A stretch of 64,000 nt of DNA from Hyphomicrobium sp. (GCA_019751875.1 JAIEMV010000012.1:1-64000); one strand, 5' to 3'. Shown: positions 44,742 to 53,955, counted from the stretch's first letter. Numbers and translations: made by a program. The notes: generated from the sequence alone by a model not told the origin.

Positions 44742-46253
44742 TTGACGGATCTGACAACGCTGACGCTGGCCGAAGCCCTCGACGGGCTGAAGAAAAAGTC
44801 GTTCACCGCCACCGAACTGACCGAAGCTTTCATTAGGGCCATCGAGACCGGCAACGGCGCACTCAATGCTTATGTGCTGCCGACGCCCGAGCATGCGCTC
44901 GCCCAGGCCAAAATCTCCGACGAACGCCTCGCCAAGGATGACCCGCGCCCGCTCGAGGGCATTCCGCTCGGCCACAAGGACCTCTTCTGCACCAACGGCG
45001 TCCGCACGACAGCCTGCTCCAGAATCCTCGGCAATTTCGTGCCGACCTATGAATCGTCCGTCGGCGCCAATCTTTGGAATGCCGGCGCCGTCATGCTCGG
45101 CAAACTCAACAACGACGAATTCGCCATGGGCTCGTCGAACGAGACGAGCGCCTTCGGCCCCGTCGTCTCGCCCTGGCGCCGTAAGGGTAAGGACGGCCAG
45201 TTGACGGACGCGAAACTCGTCCCGGGCGGATCGTCAGGTGGTTCCTCTGCCGCCGTCGCAGCGAGCCTCTGCCTGGGGGCCACGGCAACCGATACCGGCG
45301 GCTCGATCCGCCAGCCTGCGGCGCTGACCGGCACTGTCGGCATCAAACCCACCTATGGCCGCTGTTCGCGCTGGGGGATTGTCGCCTTCGCCTCGTCGCT
45401 GGATCAGGCGGGGCCCATTGCCAAAACCGTGGAAGACGCGGCCCTCATGCTCGGCGCAATGGCGGGCTACGATCCCAAGGATTCCACCTGTGTCGATACC
45501 CCTGTTCCTGATTACGCCGCCCAGATGCGCGAAGGCGTGAAGGGTCTGCGCGTCGGCGTGCCCAAGGAATATCGCGTTGAGGGGATGTCGAAAGAGATCG
45601 AGGCTCTCTGGCAGCAGGGCATCCAGTGGCTGAGGGATGCCGGCGCCTCGATCCACGAAATCTCTTTACCGCACACGAAGTACGCGTTGCCGGCGTATTA
45701 CATCGTTGCGCCTGCCGAAGCCTCGTCCAACCTCGCCCGCTATGACGGCGTTCGATACGGCCTGCGCGTCCCCGGCAAGGACGTCGTCGACATGTATTCG
45801 CAAACGCGCGCTGCCGGCTTCGGCAAGGAAGTCCGGCGCCGCGTGCTCATCGGCACCTACGTTCTCTCCGCCGGCTACTACGATGCCTACTATCTCAAGG
45901 CCCAGAAAGTGCGCACCCTCATCAAGCGCGACTTCGATGAAGCGTGGAATACAGTCGATGTGGTCCTGACGCCGACAACGCCGTCGCCTGCCTTCGCCTT
46001 CGGCGAAAAGACCGGTGACCCGCTCGCCATGTACCTGGAAGATATCTTCACCGTGACGGTCAACATGGCTGGTCTCCCCGGCATGTCGGTGCCCGCGGGC
46101 CTCTCTTCCGAAGGCACGCCGCTCGGCTTGCAGTTCATCGGCAGGCCGTTCGACGAAGGCACGCTGTTCCGCGCCGGCAAAGTCATCGAGGACGCCGCCG
46201 GTCGCTTTGCGCCTCCGCAGGCGTGGTGGCACTCAGCATCGACGGGGCGCTGA
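44742..46253 (+). CDS. gatA: Aspartyl/glutamyl-tRNA amidotransferase subunit A
   Basis: The amidase subunit of GatCAB, 503 residues, generating ammonia from glutamine. The Ser-cisSer-Lys triad is visible: Lys in [11 protein letters not shown], the cis-Ser in [14 protein letters not shown] and the nucleophile in [12 protein letters not shown]. The start codon is a TTG at 44742, preceded by AAGGA 10 nt upstream; no ATG lies near the expected N-terminus. It is followed 2 nt later by a chorismate mutase gene. Confidence 0.95.
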   Translation: MTDLTTLTLAEALDGLKKKSFTATELTEAFIRAIETGNGALNAYVLPTPEHALAQAKISDERLAKDDPRPLEGIPLGHKDLFCTNGVRTTACSRILGNFVPTYESSVGANLWNAGAVMLGKLNNDEFAMGSSNETSAFGPVVSPWRRKGKDGQLTDAKLVPGGSSGGSSAAVAASLCLGATATDTGGSIRQPAALTGTVGIKPTYGRCSRWGIVAFASSLDQAGPIAKTVEDAALMLGAMAGYDPKDSTCVDTPVPDYAAQMREGVKGLRVGVPKEYRVEGMSKEIEALWQQGIQWLRDAGASIHEISLPHTKYALPAYYIVAPAEASSNLARYDGVRYGLRVPGKDVVDMYSQTRAAGFGKEVRRRVLIGTYVLSAGYYDAYYLKAQKVRTLIKRDFDEAWNTVDVVLTPTTPSPAFAFGEKTGDPLAMYLEDIFTVTVNMAGLPGMSVPAGLSSEGTPLGLQFIGRPFDEGTLFRAGKVIEDAAGRFAPPQAWWHSASTGR

Positions 46254-46255
46254 AG

Positions 46256-46585
46256 ATGGATCCGAAACGCCCATGGGAATGTGCGGACATGAGCCACGTC
46301 CGCGAAGAAATCGACCGTATTGATCGCGAGCTCGTCGATCTCATCGCCGAGCGTTTCGGCTATGTCGATCGCGCCTGGCAGCTGAAGCTGAAATCGGCCG
46401 AAGGCGCCGTTGTGCCCTGGCGCATCCAGCAGGTCATCGACAAAGTTCGCCTGCAGGCGACCGAGAAGGGCGTCTCGCCTGATTTATGCGAAGCTCTGTG
46501 GCGGCAAATGATTGGCTGGTTCATCCAGTACGAGGAAGAGAACCTGCGCAAGCAGACGGAAGGCAACGGAGGCAAGGGCGCGTGA
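46256..46585 (+). CDS. Chorismate mutase, AroQ type
   Basis: A 109-residue, all-helical chorismate mutase, converting chorismate to prephenate for Phe/Tyr synthesis. The family helix HVREEIDRIDRELVDLIAER, with its active-site Arg and Asp, is followed by RFGYVDRAWQLK and WRIQQVIDKVR. There is no signal peptide, so it is cytoplasmic. It is close to the isochorismate-pyruvate lyase (PchB) branch, so side activity is conceivable. The start at 46256 lies 2 nt after gatA, and the stop overlaps the next gene's GTG. Confidence 0.85.
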   Translation: MDPKRPWECADMSHVREEIDRIDRELVDLIAERFGYVDRAWQLKLKSAEGAVVPWRIQQVIDKVRLQATEKGVSPDLCEALWRQMIGWFIQYEEENLRKQTEGNGGKGA

Positions 46586-46884
46586 TCGACATCAATCCGT
46601 TCGATCCGCAGACCGTGGTCCTGCTCGGTGCGCTAAATCCGGTCACGATCCTCGTCGCCTTTCTGCTCGGCCGCAAGGCGGACCAGTGGCAGAAAATCCC
46701 GGTCGCCGCATTCGCGGGCGCCTTCGCGGGCTTCCTGCTCTACTGGCTCGCGGCAACCGTCGGGATCTTCAGCATCCATGCACTCGGTGGTGAAGCCGGC
46801 ATGCTGCTCGTCGGCTTCGTCTCTGGCCTCATCTGGGCCCTCGTCGGATACTTCATCTTCCCGGCGAAGAAGGCCGCGCCCTGA
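46582..46884 (+). CDS. Small hydrophobic membrane protein
   Basis: A 100-residue protein with three predicted helices (VTILVAFLLGRKADQW, VAAFAGAFAGFLLYWLAATV, GMLLVGFVSGLIWALVGYFI). It starts with GTG at 46582, overlapping the chorismate mutase stop (GTGA), with GGAGGCAAGGG upstream, so it is the last gene of the gatC–gatA transcript. No function was recognised, but similar short proteins follow this chorismate mutase in related bacteria, by recollection. Confidence 0.7.
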   Translation: MIDINPFDPQTVVLLGALNPVTILVAFLLGRKADQWQKIPVAAFAGAFAGFLLYWLAATVGIFSIHALGGEAGMLLVGFVSGLIWALVGYFIFPAKKAAP

Positions 46885-46906
46885 CGCACGGCTCTCCTGC
46901 GGCAAG

Positions 46907-47500
46907 CTACTGCGTCGCCATCTCAGCGGGGGCCTTCGCCAGTTCTTGTTCGACGGCGGCCACCAGTTCCTGAGAGTCGGGCGCGTAGCCCGAGTAGAAA
47001 GACTTCACGACCCGGCCATCACGCCCAACGAGATACTTGTGGAAGTTCCAGCCGGGGGCTGACTTCGCTCCGAGCGTCTCGACGACCCACTTGTAGAACG
47101 GATGCGCGGCTGCACCGGTCACCGGCACCTTCTCCGTCAGTGGAAAGGTAATGCCGAACGCACCCTCGCAGAAATCCTTGATTTCCTTGGTCGAGCCTGG
47201 CTCCTGTCCGCCAAAATCGTTGGACGGCACCCCGACCACCACGAGGCCTTTCGCCTCATACTTTTCGTAGAGCGCCTGCAACCCCTTGTACTGCTGAGTA
47301 AACCCGCAGAACGAGGCCGTGTTCACCACGAGCAGGGCCTTGCCCTTGTAGGCCGAGAGTGGCATCGGCTTGCCGTCGATAGACGTGAAGGAAAAGTCGT
47401 GGGCGCTCCCCTTCTGTTCGGCCTCAGTGGCGGTGACAGCGGAGGCGGTGGTGGCGAGAAGGGTCATGGAAAAAGCCTTGAGAGCCAGCGAGCGCAGCAT
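46907..47500 (-). CDS. Exported glutathione peroxidase family protein
   Basis: A 197-residue thiol peroxidase of the GPx family. A signal peptide (LALKAFSMTLLATTASA) suggests a periplasmic location. The active-site Cys lies in VNTASFCGFTQQYKGLQ. The Gln/Trp partners are represented by GVPSNDFGGQEPGS and PGWNFHKYLV. The resolving Cys is possibly in KDFCEGAFG, so thioredoxin rather than glutathione may be the reductant. The ATG at 47500 has AAAGG 9 nt upstream. Confidence 0.9.
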   Translation of the reverse strand: MLRSLALKAFSMTLLATTASAVTATEAEQKGSAHDFSFTSIDGKPMPLSAYKGKALLVVNTASFCGFTQQYKGLQALYEKYEAKGLVVVGVPSNDFGGQEPGSTKEIKDFCEGAFGITFPLTEKVPVTGAAAHPFYKWVVETLGAKSAPGWNFHKYLVGRDGRVVKSFYSGYAPDSQELVAAVEQELAKAPAEMATQ

Positions 47501-47588
47501 CGGGCGAGCCTTTCTTGCAAATGCCCCCATTCTACGCACTCAGCGGTCCGGAGGATCAAAGGTAAGAGAACCGCCGCTCTGATGCCTG

Positions 47589-48641
47589 TCAGCGCGCCGA
47601 GGCTTCGCGAGCGGGTACAGCCTCTCCTGAAGGCGGGCACAACTCCCGTGCCTTGGCGAGAGCCGCCGTCTGGTCGTGGAAGGCCCCGATCGACCGGCCG
47701 CCTGGCGCTCGTGCACGGATATAGCTGTCGGTCATGCTGCTCTCGAACCCGTCGAGCACGGTCAAGGCGGTGTACTCGGTTCGGCCCGGGGCATCGTGCC
47801 GGATCAACACCGTGGCGCTGCCGCCATAGGATGCGGTCTGGATCAGGCAGGCTCCCGAAGCCTCGTCGGAAAGCGGCTCAGGGCGGTCGCCCGATGGCGC
47901 TGGACGCGCCGGCCGCGCGGCGGCGGCCTCGATCGGTCTTGCCTTCATGGCTGGCGGCTTGGCTGGTCTTTGCGCGACCTCTTCCGGCGGAGCGACATCC
48001 GGGTTCGGACACTGCTGCTTGCGGAACTGATCAGCAACCCATTCGATCGACGTCCCATACTTGGGATCGACCGCCCATCGCCTCGCCAGATCGGAGAACC
48101 GCACGTTGCGCTTCAGCCCAAGCGACGCCTCGATAATGTCGTCCTGCTTCAGTTGCGTGCGAGGTGCCACCGGGCTCGCCAGCCGTTCGCCGGAATAGGC
48201 AACCAGATGCTGGATCTGCGCCAGCACGCCCGTCTTCACGTCGGGGAATCGATCGCCCGGCACGCCGCCGCCCGTCGTCCCGATCCCTGCGAAGTTGTGT
48301 TGATCCGGATGCACGTCGCCCATTTTCCCGTTGGGCTGCCGGTAGGTCAGAAAGTTCGTCTCGATCGCCATTTGGAAGAAGGCGTAATCCCAACGCACGC
48401 GCCAGGCTTCGCCCCAATATTTGTACCAGCGTGCGATATCGCGGTAGCGCGGATCGGGCCGCGGATTACGGCTCTTCAGAAACGCCATCAGCCGGTCCGG
48501 CGTGACGCACCGAGGAACAGGGTTCGTGGCGGAGGTTCGGATTTCAGGGAGCGCGGGTTTGGCTGCTTGCGCCACGCTTGTCAGCGCAACGGTCATCGAC
48601 GCCAGCGAAACAACGACTAACCGGAGAGGACGGCACATCAT
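47589..48641 (-). CDS. Glucosaminidase-like exported protein, paralogue 1
   Basis: A 350-residue exported protein. After the signal peptide (LRLVVVSLASMTVALTSVAQA) comes CVTPDRLMAFLKSRNPRPD and a lysozyme/GH73-like core, with WDYAFFQMAIETNFLTY carrying the putative catalytic Glu, and NFAGIGTTGGG. A proline-rich linker leads to a 75-residue C-terminal module beginning ACLIQTASYGG and ending ALAKARELCP. The next gene encodes a longer paralogue with the same order of parts. It probably cuts or remodels peptidoglycan. Confidence 0.75.
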   Translation of the reverse strand: MMCRPLRLVVVSLASMTVALTSVAQAAKPALPEIRTSATNPVPRCVTPDRLMAFLKSRNPRPDPRYRDIARWYKYWGEAWRVRWDYAFFQMAIETNFLTYRQPNGKMGDVHPDQHNFAGIGTTGGGVPGDRFPDVKTGVLAQIQHLVAYSGERLASPVAPRTQLKQDDIIEASLGLKRNVRFSDLARRWAVDPKYGTSIEWVADQFRKQQCPNPDVAPPEEVAQRPAKPPAMKARPIEAAAARPARPAPSGDRPEPLSDEASGACLIQTASYGGSATVLIRHDAPGRTEYTALTVLDGFESSMTDSYIRARAPGGRSIGAFHDQTAALAKARELCPPSGEAVPAREASAR

Positions 48642-48702
48642 GCGGGCAATCCTCTCCGCGAGGGCACTGGCCTAGATCAACAACAACAACGGCTAAGTGC
48701 GC

Positions 48703-49959
48703 TCAACCTTCCGGGCAGAGCTCGAACGCTTTGTCGAGGGCCTGCGTTGACGATCCGAATTCAGCCACCATCTCGCCGCCCTTGGCATAGGCGCTGATGT
48801 AAGCTTCCGCTTCCTTCTTCTCCGCGCCCTCATTCACGTCGAGAACCGTGTAATTCGTGGCTCCCGCTGCTGCCGCCTTGATGATGATCGCTTTTTCCCC
48901 GCCGTAGCTTGCGGTCCACACCCGGCAACTCGCGGACTTCGCTGCGGACTCCTTAGCCTTGCTTGCCGTCGCTGCGCCAGCCACGCTCGTGAGAGAAGCA
49001 GTATCGACCTTGGCCGTGTCGCTCTCGGGCGGCAGACCGTTTGTTGCAGTCTCAGCCGCTGCGTCTGGCGTTGCATTCAAGATCTTCACGCTCGGCGATG
49101 GACCGGCCGTCGCGGCCGGCGCCGTGACAGCGGCAGCCTTCACGAGTTCACCCGCACCGAGGCCGGAACGAGTCGGAACATCGCCGGAGGCGCGCGCCTC
49201 TGCGATCGCCTTTTTGGCGAGTTCAGCGCCCTTTCCGGCCGGCACGACATTGGTTTTCTCGACTTTGGCGATCGATACGGTGCTGCTCTTCTGACCCTTG
49301 CGAGCCTCGGCAACGAGTTCAGGACGGGGATCGGCCTCCTTGCACGTGCCGTCGTAGAAGGACTCCGCGATGCCGGAAATATCGCGCGTGTAAGCGCGGC
49401 TCGTCGGCGCCCACTTCTTGGCCAGATGCGCGTAGGTGATCGGTGTCTTGATCGTCTTCTGCCAGTCGTCGAGCACGCCCCAGTTCTGGATGTTGCGCGT
49501 CCGCTCAGCCACCGGATTTTCAATCTTCTCGCCGCCGTACATCAGGACGTGCTGAAGGTGCGCGCGCACGCCGGTGGAAACATCGGGAAACGACTCGCCG
49601 CGCGCGCCTTTGCCCGTCGCGCCCAGGCCTGCGAAATTGTTCTGCTCAGGCTTCACGTCACCCGTGTAGGTCAGGTTGCCGGTTTCCAGCATCATCTGAA
49701 AGAAGGCGTAGTCCCAACGAACGCCGAGGTCTTCGCCATGGCGCATATATTCGGTCGCAAGGCCCTCGTAGCGATCGGAGAGTTTGCTGTTGCGGCTCTG
49801 CAGAAAGGCCTGCAGGCGGCCCGGCGTGGCGCAGGCGGGAACGGCGTTTGCAGCGGTGGCCTTGATGCCGGGTAAGTCGGCTGCGGCGGCAGGATAAGAG
49901 AGGGCGGGGATCAGCAGGGTCGCAACTGCGGCGTAAGTCGCTCCAGCGAGGGCTCTCAT
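48703..49959 (-). CDS. Glucosaminidase-like exported protein, paralogue 2
   Basis: A 418-residue paralogue of the preceding gene product. It has a signal peptide (ATYAAVATLLIPALSYPAAA), CATPGRLQAFLQSRN, the core WDYAFFQMMLETGNLTY with the matching Glu, and NFAGLGATGKG. An Ala/Lys/Ser-rich linker of about 130 residues precedes the C-terminal module CRVWTASYGGEKAI to ALDKAFELCPEG. Linker length is the main difference between the paralogues. The ATG at 49959 starts a proper signal peptide; the frame further upstream lacks one. The two genes probably arose by tandem duplication. Confidence 0.75.
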   Translation of the reverse strand: MRALAGATYAAVATLLIPALSYPAAAADLPGIKATAANAVPACATPGRLQAFLQSRNSKLSDRYEGLATEYMRHGEDLGVRWDYAFFQMMLETGNLTYTGDVKPEQNNFAGLGATGKGARGESFPDVSTGVRAHLQHVLMYGGEKIENPVAERTRNIQNWGVLDDWQKTIKTPITYAHLAKKWAPTSRAYTRDISGIAESFYDGTCKEADPRPELVAEARKGQKSSTVSIAKVEKTNVVPAGKGAELAKKAIAEARASGDVPTRSGLGAGELVKAAAVTAPAATAGPSPSVKILNATPDAAAETATNGLPPESDTAKVDTASLTSVAGAATASKAKESAAKSASCRVWTASYGGEKAIIIKAAAAGATNYTVLDVNEGAEKKEAEAYISAYAKGGEMVAEFGSSTQALDKAFELCPEG

Positions 49960-50133
49960 GTTTTTTTCCGTTCTATACGCGGCACCCCGACTAGGGCACC
50001 CAACACAACCAACCGTTCCTAAAGGTTTAACCTTAAAGTCCGGTAAACGAGGGGCCCGCACGGCATACTCTTCGTCGCTGACCTTTGCGGCGTCAGTTAG
50101 GGCAGGCGGCGGAGGAATTGTGGCGAGAGTCTC

Positions 50134-50300
50134 CCGCTCGCGGCGGCCGGCTCCGCGCCAGCGGAGTCGCCACGAGCAACCAACAACAAGTCGCTATGAG
50201 CAACCATCAAGAGCTACGAGCCACTACCCTTCCGCTCGTGGCGGCCGGCTCCCCGCAGGGGAGTCGCCACGAGCAACCATCAAGAGTCGCCACGAGCCAA
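50134..50300. repeat. Paired hairpin repeats with short tandem tails
   Basis: Two 49-bp copies (50134–50182 and 50232–50280) share GCTCG(C/T)GGCGGCCGG at one end and GTCGCCACGAGCAACCA at the other. In copy 2, GCTCGTGGCG pairs exactly with CGCCACGAGC. The inner stems are CTCCGC/GCGGAG in copy 1 and CTCCCC/GGGGAG in copy 2, so pairing is kept by compensatory changes. After each copy come about 23-bp units of the form TCGCCACGAGCAACCATCAA, partly degenerate. The last units contain the stop codon of the SDR gene. Confidence 0.9.
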
Positions 50301-51065
50301 TAGAGACTCCCTATTATGCTCGCTCTCACTCCACGTCAAATGCTGCCCCCCATCGAGCGCGATCATCTGACCCGTCATCGCCGGCGCCTCCAGGATGAAC
50401 CGAACGGCGGCCGCGATTTCTGCCGTTGTCGGCCCGCGTTTGAGCAACGTCGATTGAACCTCGGCGGCGAAATCCGCATCCGTCTGGTGAATGCTCTGCA
50501 ACACCGGCCCCGGCCCGATGGCGTTCACGCGCACACGCGGCGCCAGCGCCTGCGCCAGCGTGCGGGTCGCCGTCCAGAGCCCCGCCTTGGACAGGGTGTA
50601 AGAAAAGAACTCCGGCGTCAGCTTCCAGACGCGCTGATCAATGATGTTGATGATGTTTCCTCCCGCCCCCTCAGGCAGGTGCCGGACCATCTGCTGGGCG
50701 AGAAACACCGGTGCCCGCAAATTGATGTCCAGGTGCGCATTCCAACTCGCCAGCGTCGTCGAGACCACCGAATCCGGCTGAAACTCGCTCGCATTGTTGA
50801 CGAGCACCGTCGGCGCCCCGAGCGCTTCGCAACACGCCGGCACAAGCCGTTCCACATCTTCAGGTTTTGCCAAGTCGCCGGGAAGCGCCGCGGCGCGGGC
50901 GCCGAGCCCACGGATTTCGTCGACGACGGCCTCGGCAGCCTCCCGCGACTGTCGATAATGAATGGCGACGTCAAACCCCCGGACAGCCAGATCGAGCGCG
51001 ATGGCGCGACCGATGCGGCGCGCCGCGCCGGTGATGAGAACAAGCGGACGATGGGGGGAAGGCAT
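50280..51065 (-). CDS. SDR-family oxidoreductase (pteridine reductase-like)
   Basis: A 261-residue short-chain dehydrogenase. The cofactor site is LITGAARRIGRAIALDLA with HYRQSREAA suggesting NADPH. NNASEF, then the active-site Tyr-x3-Lys in SYTLSKAGLW, and VNAIGPGPVLQ follow. The TGAARRIG form and the C-terminal ALDGGQHL resemble FolM/pteridine reductases, but other substrates are possible. The ATG at 51065 was chosen. The last dozen codons (after WSESEHN) run into the hairpin-repeat tails, so the C-terminus may have been altered by repeat insertion. Confidence 0.85.
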   Translation of the reverse strand: MPSPHRPLVLITGAARRIGRAIALDLAVRGFDVAIHYRQSREAAEAVVDEIRGLGARAAALPGDLAKPEDVERLVPACCEALGAPTVLVNNASEFQPDSVVSTTLASWNAHLDINLRAPVFLAQQMVRHLPEGAGGNIINIIDQRVWKLTPEFFSYTLSKAGLWTATRTLAQALAPRVRVNAIGPGPVLQSIHQTDADFAAEVQSTLLKRGPTTAEIAAAVRFILEAPAMTGQMIALDGGQHLTWSESEHNRESLLARGDS

Positions 51066-51452
51066 CGAGGAAATCCAAGGAATCAGAGACGCGATTCTCA
51101 ATCAATCAGCCGAATTCACCAGTCTACGTGAAATGCGATCGTGGAGATGACTGAACTCTGCTGCTGCATTCTTGATCTTTTGGCTGATGTTTGGAGCACG
51201 GCGCGACAAATCCTCCGGGCAGGCTGCGCAAAAAATGAGCAATAGTTGGAGTTAATTTCATCATAAAATTATCAACGTTGCCAATCAGATACACGGTCAT
51301 GTCAACCCCCGCGACGAAGCCACTGTTTTCTTGATGGAGCGCAGTCTTTCCTGTTTCTTCAAATCAAGCCAGATCGCGTGGTCCATCTCCGAACCCCTCA
51401 GTTCGGACGGATCGTGGGATCACCGATACACAGCATGACGGGGGTTTCCAGG
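51066..51452. other. Leader and promoter region of the porin gene
   Basis: No gene is supported in these 387 bases. The part 51230–51290 is AT-rich and probably carries the porin promoter. Further down, TCCGAAC-CCCTCA-GTTCGGA (51388–51407) is a perfect 7-bp hairpin, 45 bp before the start codon, which could stabilise the mRNA leader. Confidence 0.5.
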
Positions 51453-52280
51453 ATGAACACGTTTACGAAATTTATGGGCGCGGCGGCCGCATCGCTCGCA
51501 CTGGCTACGGCAGCGGCCCCGGCGCACGCTGAAGATGAGTTCGGCTATTCGATCACGATCGGCGGCACCAGCGACTACGTTTTCCGCGGCTTCTCGAACT
51601 CGAACCGCGACCCCGCCGTTCAGGGCTCTTTCGATATGACCTACGGTATCTGGTACGCTGGCATCTGGGCCTCGAACACCGATTACCCGAACTTCGGGGG
51701 GCCCTGCTCGGTCGATGGAAACTTTGATGATTGCGATAACATTGGCGAGATCGGCCCGGGCGAAGTTGACTACTACATTGGCGTTAAGCCTGTCTGGGGA
51801 CCCGTCACATTCGACCTTGCCATCCTTTACTACACCTTCCCGGGTCAGAACGGCGACTCCTTCGATGGCGACTACTTCGAACTGAAGGGCGGCGCGAGTG
51901 TCTCGCCTGTCAAGGACCTCACGCTAACCGTCAATAACTACTATGCCTGGGACTTCCAGTGGGAATCCGGAGAAGTTTACACGATTGAGGGCATTGCAAG
52001 CTATGCGTTGCCGTCATGGGGAATGTTCTCGCCGACGATCAGTGGAACCTTCGGTTCACAGTGGGGCTTCGACGATCGCTACATCGCCTTCGCGAACGCT
52101 TGGGGCGATGACGAATACCAGTGGTGGAACGCCGGTCTGTCTCTGACCGTCGAGAAGTTCACGATGGACTTCCGCTACTGGGACACGGCGCTGTCGGACG
52201 CCGCCGACGCGGGCTGTGACTTCAATTCCAGCAATGCGTCCAGCTTCCAGTGCGGCCCCACCTTGCCGACCAAGAGCTAG
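51453..52280 (+). CDS. TorF-family putative porin, apparently frameshifted at its 3' end
   Basis: An outer-membrane beta-barrel protein. A signal peptide (FMGAAAASLALATAAAPAHA) is followed by YSITIGGTSDYVFRGFSNS, GIWYAGIWASN, DYYIGVKPVWG and alternating aromatic strands as in the TorF (TIGR02001) family. The frame ends early with CGPTLPTKS. In the frame of position 52283 the sequence continues YRTDERFVFTAKVTLP to a stop at 52351, and that looks like the missing closing strand. A clean terminator follows 24 nt later. Either a real frameshift or a sequencing error at about 52250–52280 separates the last strand. Confidence 0.8.
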   Translation: MNTFTKFMGAAAASLALATAAAPAHAEDEFGYSITIGGTSDYVFRGFSNSNRDPAVQGSFDMTYGIWYAGIWASNTDYPNFGGPCSVDGNFDDCDNIGEIGPGEVDYYIGVKPVWGPVTFDLAILYYTFPGQNGDSFDGDYFELKGGASVSPVKDLTLTVNNYYAWDFQWESGEVYTIEGIASYALPSWGMFSPTISGTFGSQWGFDDRYIAFANAWGDDEYQWWNAGLSLTVEKFTMDFRYWDTALSDAADAGCDFNSSNASSFQCGPTLPTKS

Positions 52281-52374
52281 CGCTTACCTCTGGTCCTCAG
52301 TACCGCACGGATGAGCGCTTCGTCTTTACCGCCAAGGTGACGCTGCCCTAATTCGGCGCACGACCATCAGACGG

Positions 52375-52406
52375 AAAACGGGACCCTTGCGGTCCCGTTT
52401 TTGTTT
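52375..52406 (+). terminator. Intrinsic terminator of the porin gene
   Basis: AAAACGGGACC, a CTTGC loop and GGTCCCGTTTT form a perfect 11-bp stem that runs into TTTGTTT. It lies 95 nt after the annotated stop but only 24 nt after the stop of the alternative frame. Confidence 0.93.
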
Positions 52407-52731
52407 GCGGCCTCGACCGAGCCCAAATCGGCCGCGTCACGAGAGCGTCACGCCGACGTCAAACGGCCGTTATGCTTTTGTCCTAAGGAGAAGCAGCCGG
52501 CGGATGTCCGGCCCGCTCTCGCACCGCACGCCCTCTCCGCGGTTGGGAACGGCAGCAGTTAGAGGCCGGCCGGAGCAGAAACGGGTGTGCCCCCGCAGCC
52601 CGAACTCCGCGCCAGCTGGCCTCGTTTGCTGCTCAGGTACTGTCTTCTGATGCCACAGTCCCCTGAAAACGCACGCATCGTCTTGATCACCGCCGCCCGC
52701 CCCCGCTAACTCGGGCTCAGCGAGGGCAAAA
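52407..52731. other. Intergenic region after the porin terminator
   Basis: These 325 bases show no supported gene. The short frames seen in it are GC-driven and lack ribosome sites. The end carries CGAGGG, the ribosome site of the next gene. Confidence 0.45.
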
Positions 52732-53487
52732 GTGATTCTGACGATCCTTATCTTCGTTGCGATGACGGTGGCGGTGGCGGCTTTTGGGCTTGCGCCGCAC
52801 ATCGGCGAAGGCCGCATCATCTATCCCGCGGCACCGGATCGGCCTGTCCCTTTCGGGTACCAGATGGCTTGGCTCGCCATCCGCACGCGCGATCAGACTG
52901 CGGTGATCGAGGCTCTGGACCTCCACGACATCCAGCCGTGCAACTGGAACTCCGGCATCGGCTCCGTTTACGACGCGCGGCTCGGCCAGAACCATGTCTT
53001 TGTATCTCCGCCGGTCAATGGCTGGACGTTCGTCGTCGGCCTTCCTCTCCCGCAACCCTTGGGCCGGTCGTTCGCCGACAAAGCCACCCCGCTGATCATG
53101 GATTTGGGCCGCCGCTTCGCAGAGGTGCAGCTGTTCATCGCATTTCCGCCCGTCGATTTGTTTGCTTGGGCGCGCGTAATCGACGGTCGCCTCGTGCGTG
53201 CTTTCGCGATCGGCGACGAGGGCATCATCTGGAATCGGGGTAAGACGACAAAGGAAGAGCGGGCACTTGGCCTGAAGTTGTTTGAATTGCGTGGCGTGCG
53301 CGATCGCCGTGGCGATGCCGGCGGCCCGCTGATCTTGCATCCGACCGAGGGTCACGTGATGCAGGTCGCCCGCAAGTGGAGTATCGACCCAACCTCGCTC
53401 GGCTCGAAGTCCACCGCCGAAGCCATGGGCGTCATCGCGCGGGCACCCGTCCACTGGCGTGTCGAGCGCCTGCGCAAGTCCGCTTAG
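52732..53487 (+). CDS. Membrane-anchored hypothetical protein
   Basis: A 251-residue protein with one N-terminal hydrophobic segment (LTILIFVAMTVAVAAFGLA). The rest is soluble and has a distinctive DLHDIQPCNWNSGI, VFVSPPVNGWTFVVGLPLP, a mid-region FIAFPPVDLFAWARVIDG, and a C-terminal HPTEGHVMQVARKWSIDPTS. Proteins with a similar VFVxPPVxGWTLVVG core occur in other bacteria as uncharacterised families, by recollection. The start is GTG at 52732 with CGAGGG upstream. No partner gene is evident. Confidence 0.7.
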   Translation: MILTILIFVAMTVAVAAFGLAPHIGEGRIIYPAAPDRPVPFGYQMAWLAIRTRDQTAVIEALDLHDIQPCNWNSGIGSVYDARLGQNHVFVSPPVNGWTFVVGLPLPQPLGRSFADKATPLIMDLGRRFAEVQLFIAFPPVDLFAWARVIDGRLVRAFAIGDEGIIWNRGKTTKEERALGLKLFELRGVRDRRGDAGGPLILHPTEGHVMQVARKWSIDPTSLGSKSTAEAMGVIARAPVHWRVERLRKSA

Positions 53488-53511
53488 GCGCGCCCCGAGC
53501 AGAGATTTCGC

Positions 53512-53955
53512 TCAGTTGAAGATCGCGGCGATATCCCTGTCCATCGTCTCGACCTGACGGTTCCGGCGGACATCGCTCAGGTTCACGATTTCAGCGCTTG
53601 TCCGGCGGGAGTGGGTGGCCAGACGTTTGAGAACAACGCCCGGCGTGACCGCACGCGCCGATTTCAAGTGCGGTGCAGGCGACATCGCGGCCTTGCGGCA
53701 CGAGCGGCTGGTCGGAGAATTCAATCGCTGCACGCTCTGGAGGCGCGCTGCCAGGTGCCGCGTCGAAGGCTTTTGAATGGTGGACGCCGTCTCGCCGGAC
53801 CGTCTGAGAAAAGCAACGGGAGCGGCTGGCAAAGGATTGGTTTGCGCGAGAGTTTCCGACTCGGGGTTGGGAAACGTCAGAACCACAGCTCCGCCGGAAC
53901 CCTCGGTCTCCGGCCGCCAGAACACGCGCAAGATGCGCGTCAAAAACCCCAACAT
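53512..53955 (-). CDS. Hypothetical protein
   Basis: A 147-residue protein without a recognised family. It starts MLGFLTRILRVFWRPETEG and is rich in Ser, Arg and Pro. The C-terminus SAEIVNLSDVRRNRQVETMD looks more structured. The ATG at 53955 has an AGGA site 8 nt upstream, which is the best support for it being translated. The opposite strand (53611–54018) is also open but has no such signal. Treat it as provisional. Confidence 0.45.
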   Translation of the reverse strand: MLGFLTRILRVFWRPETEGSGGAVVLTFPNPESETLAQTNPLPAAPVAFLRRSGETASTIQKPSTRHLAARLQSVQRLNSPTSRSCRKAAMSPAPHLKSARAVTPGVVLKRLATHSRRTSAEIVNLSDVRRNRQVETMDRDIAAIFN

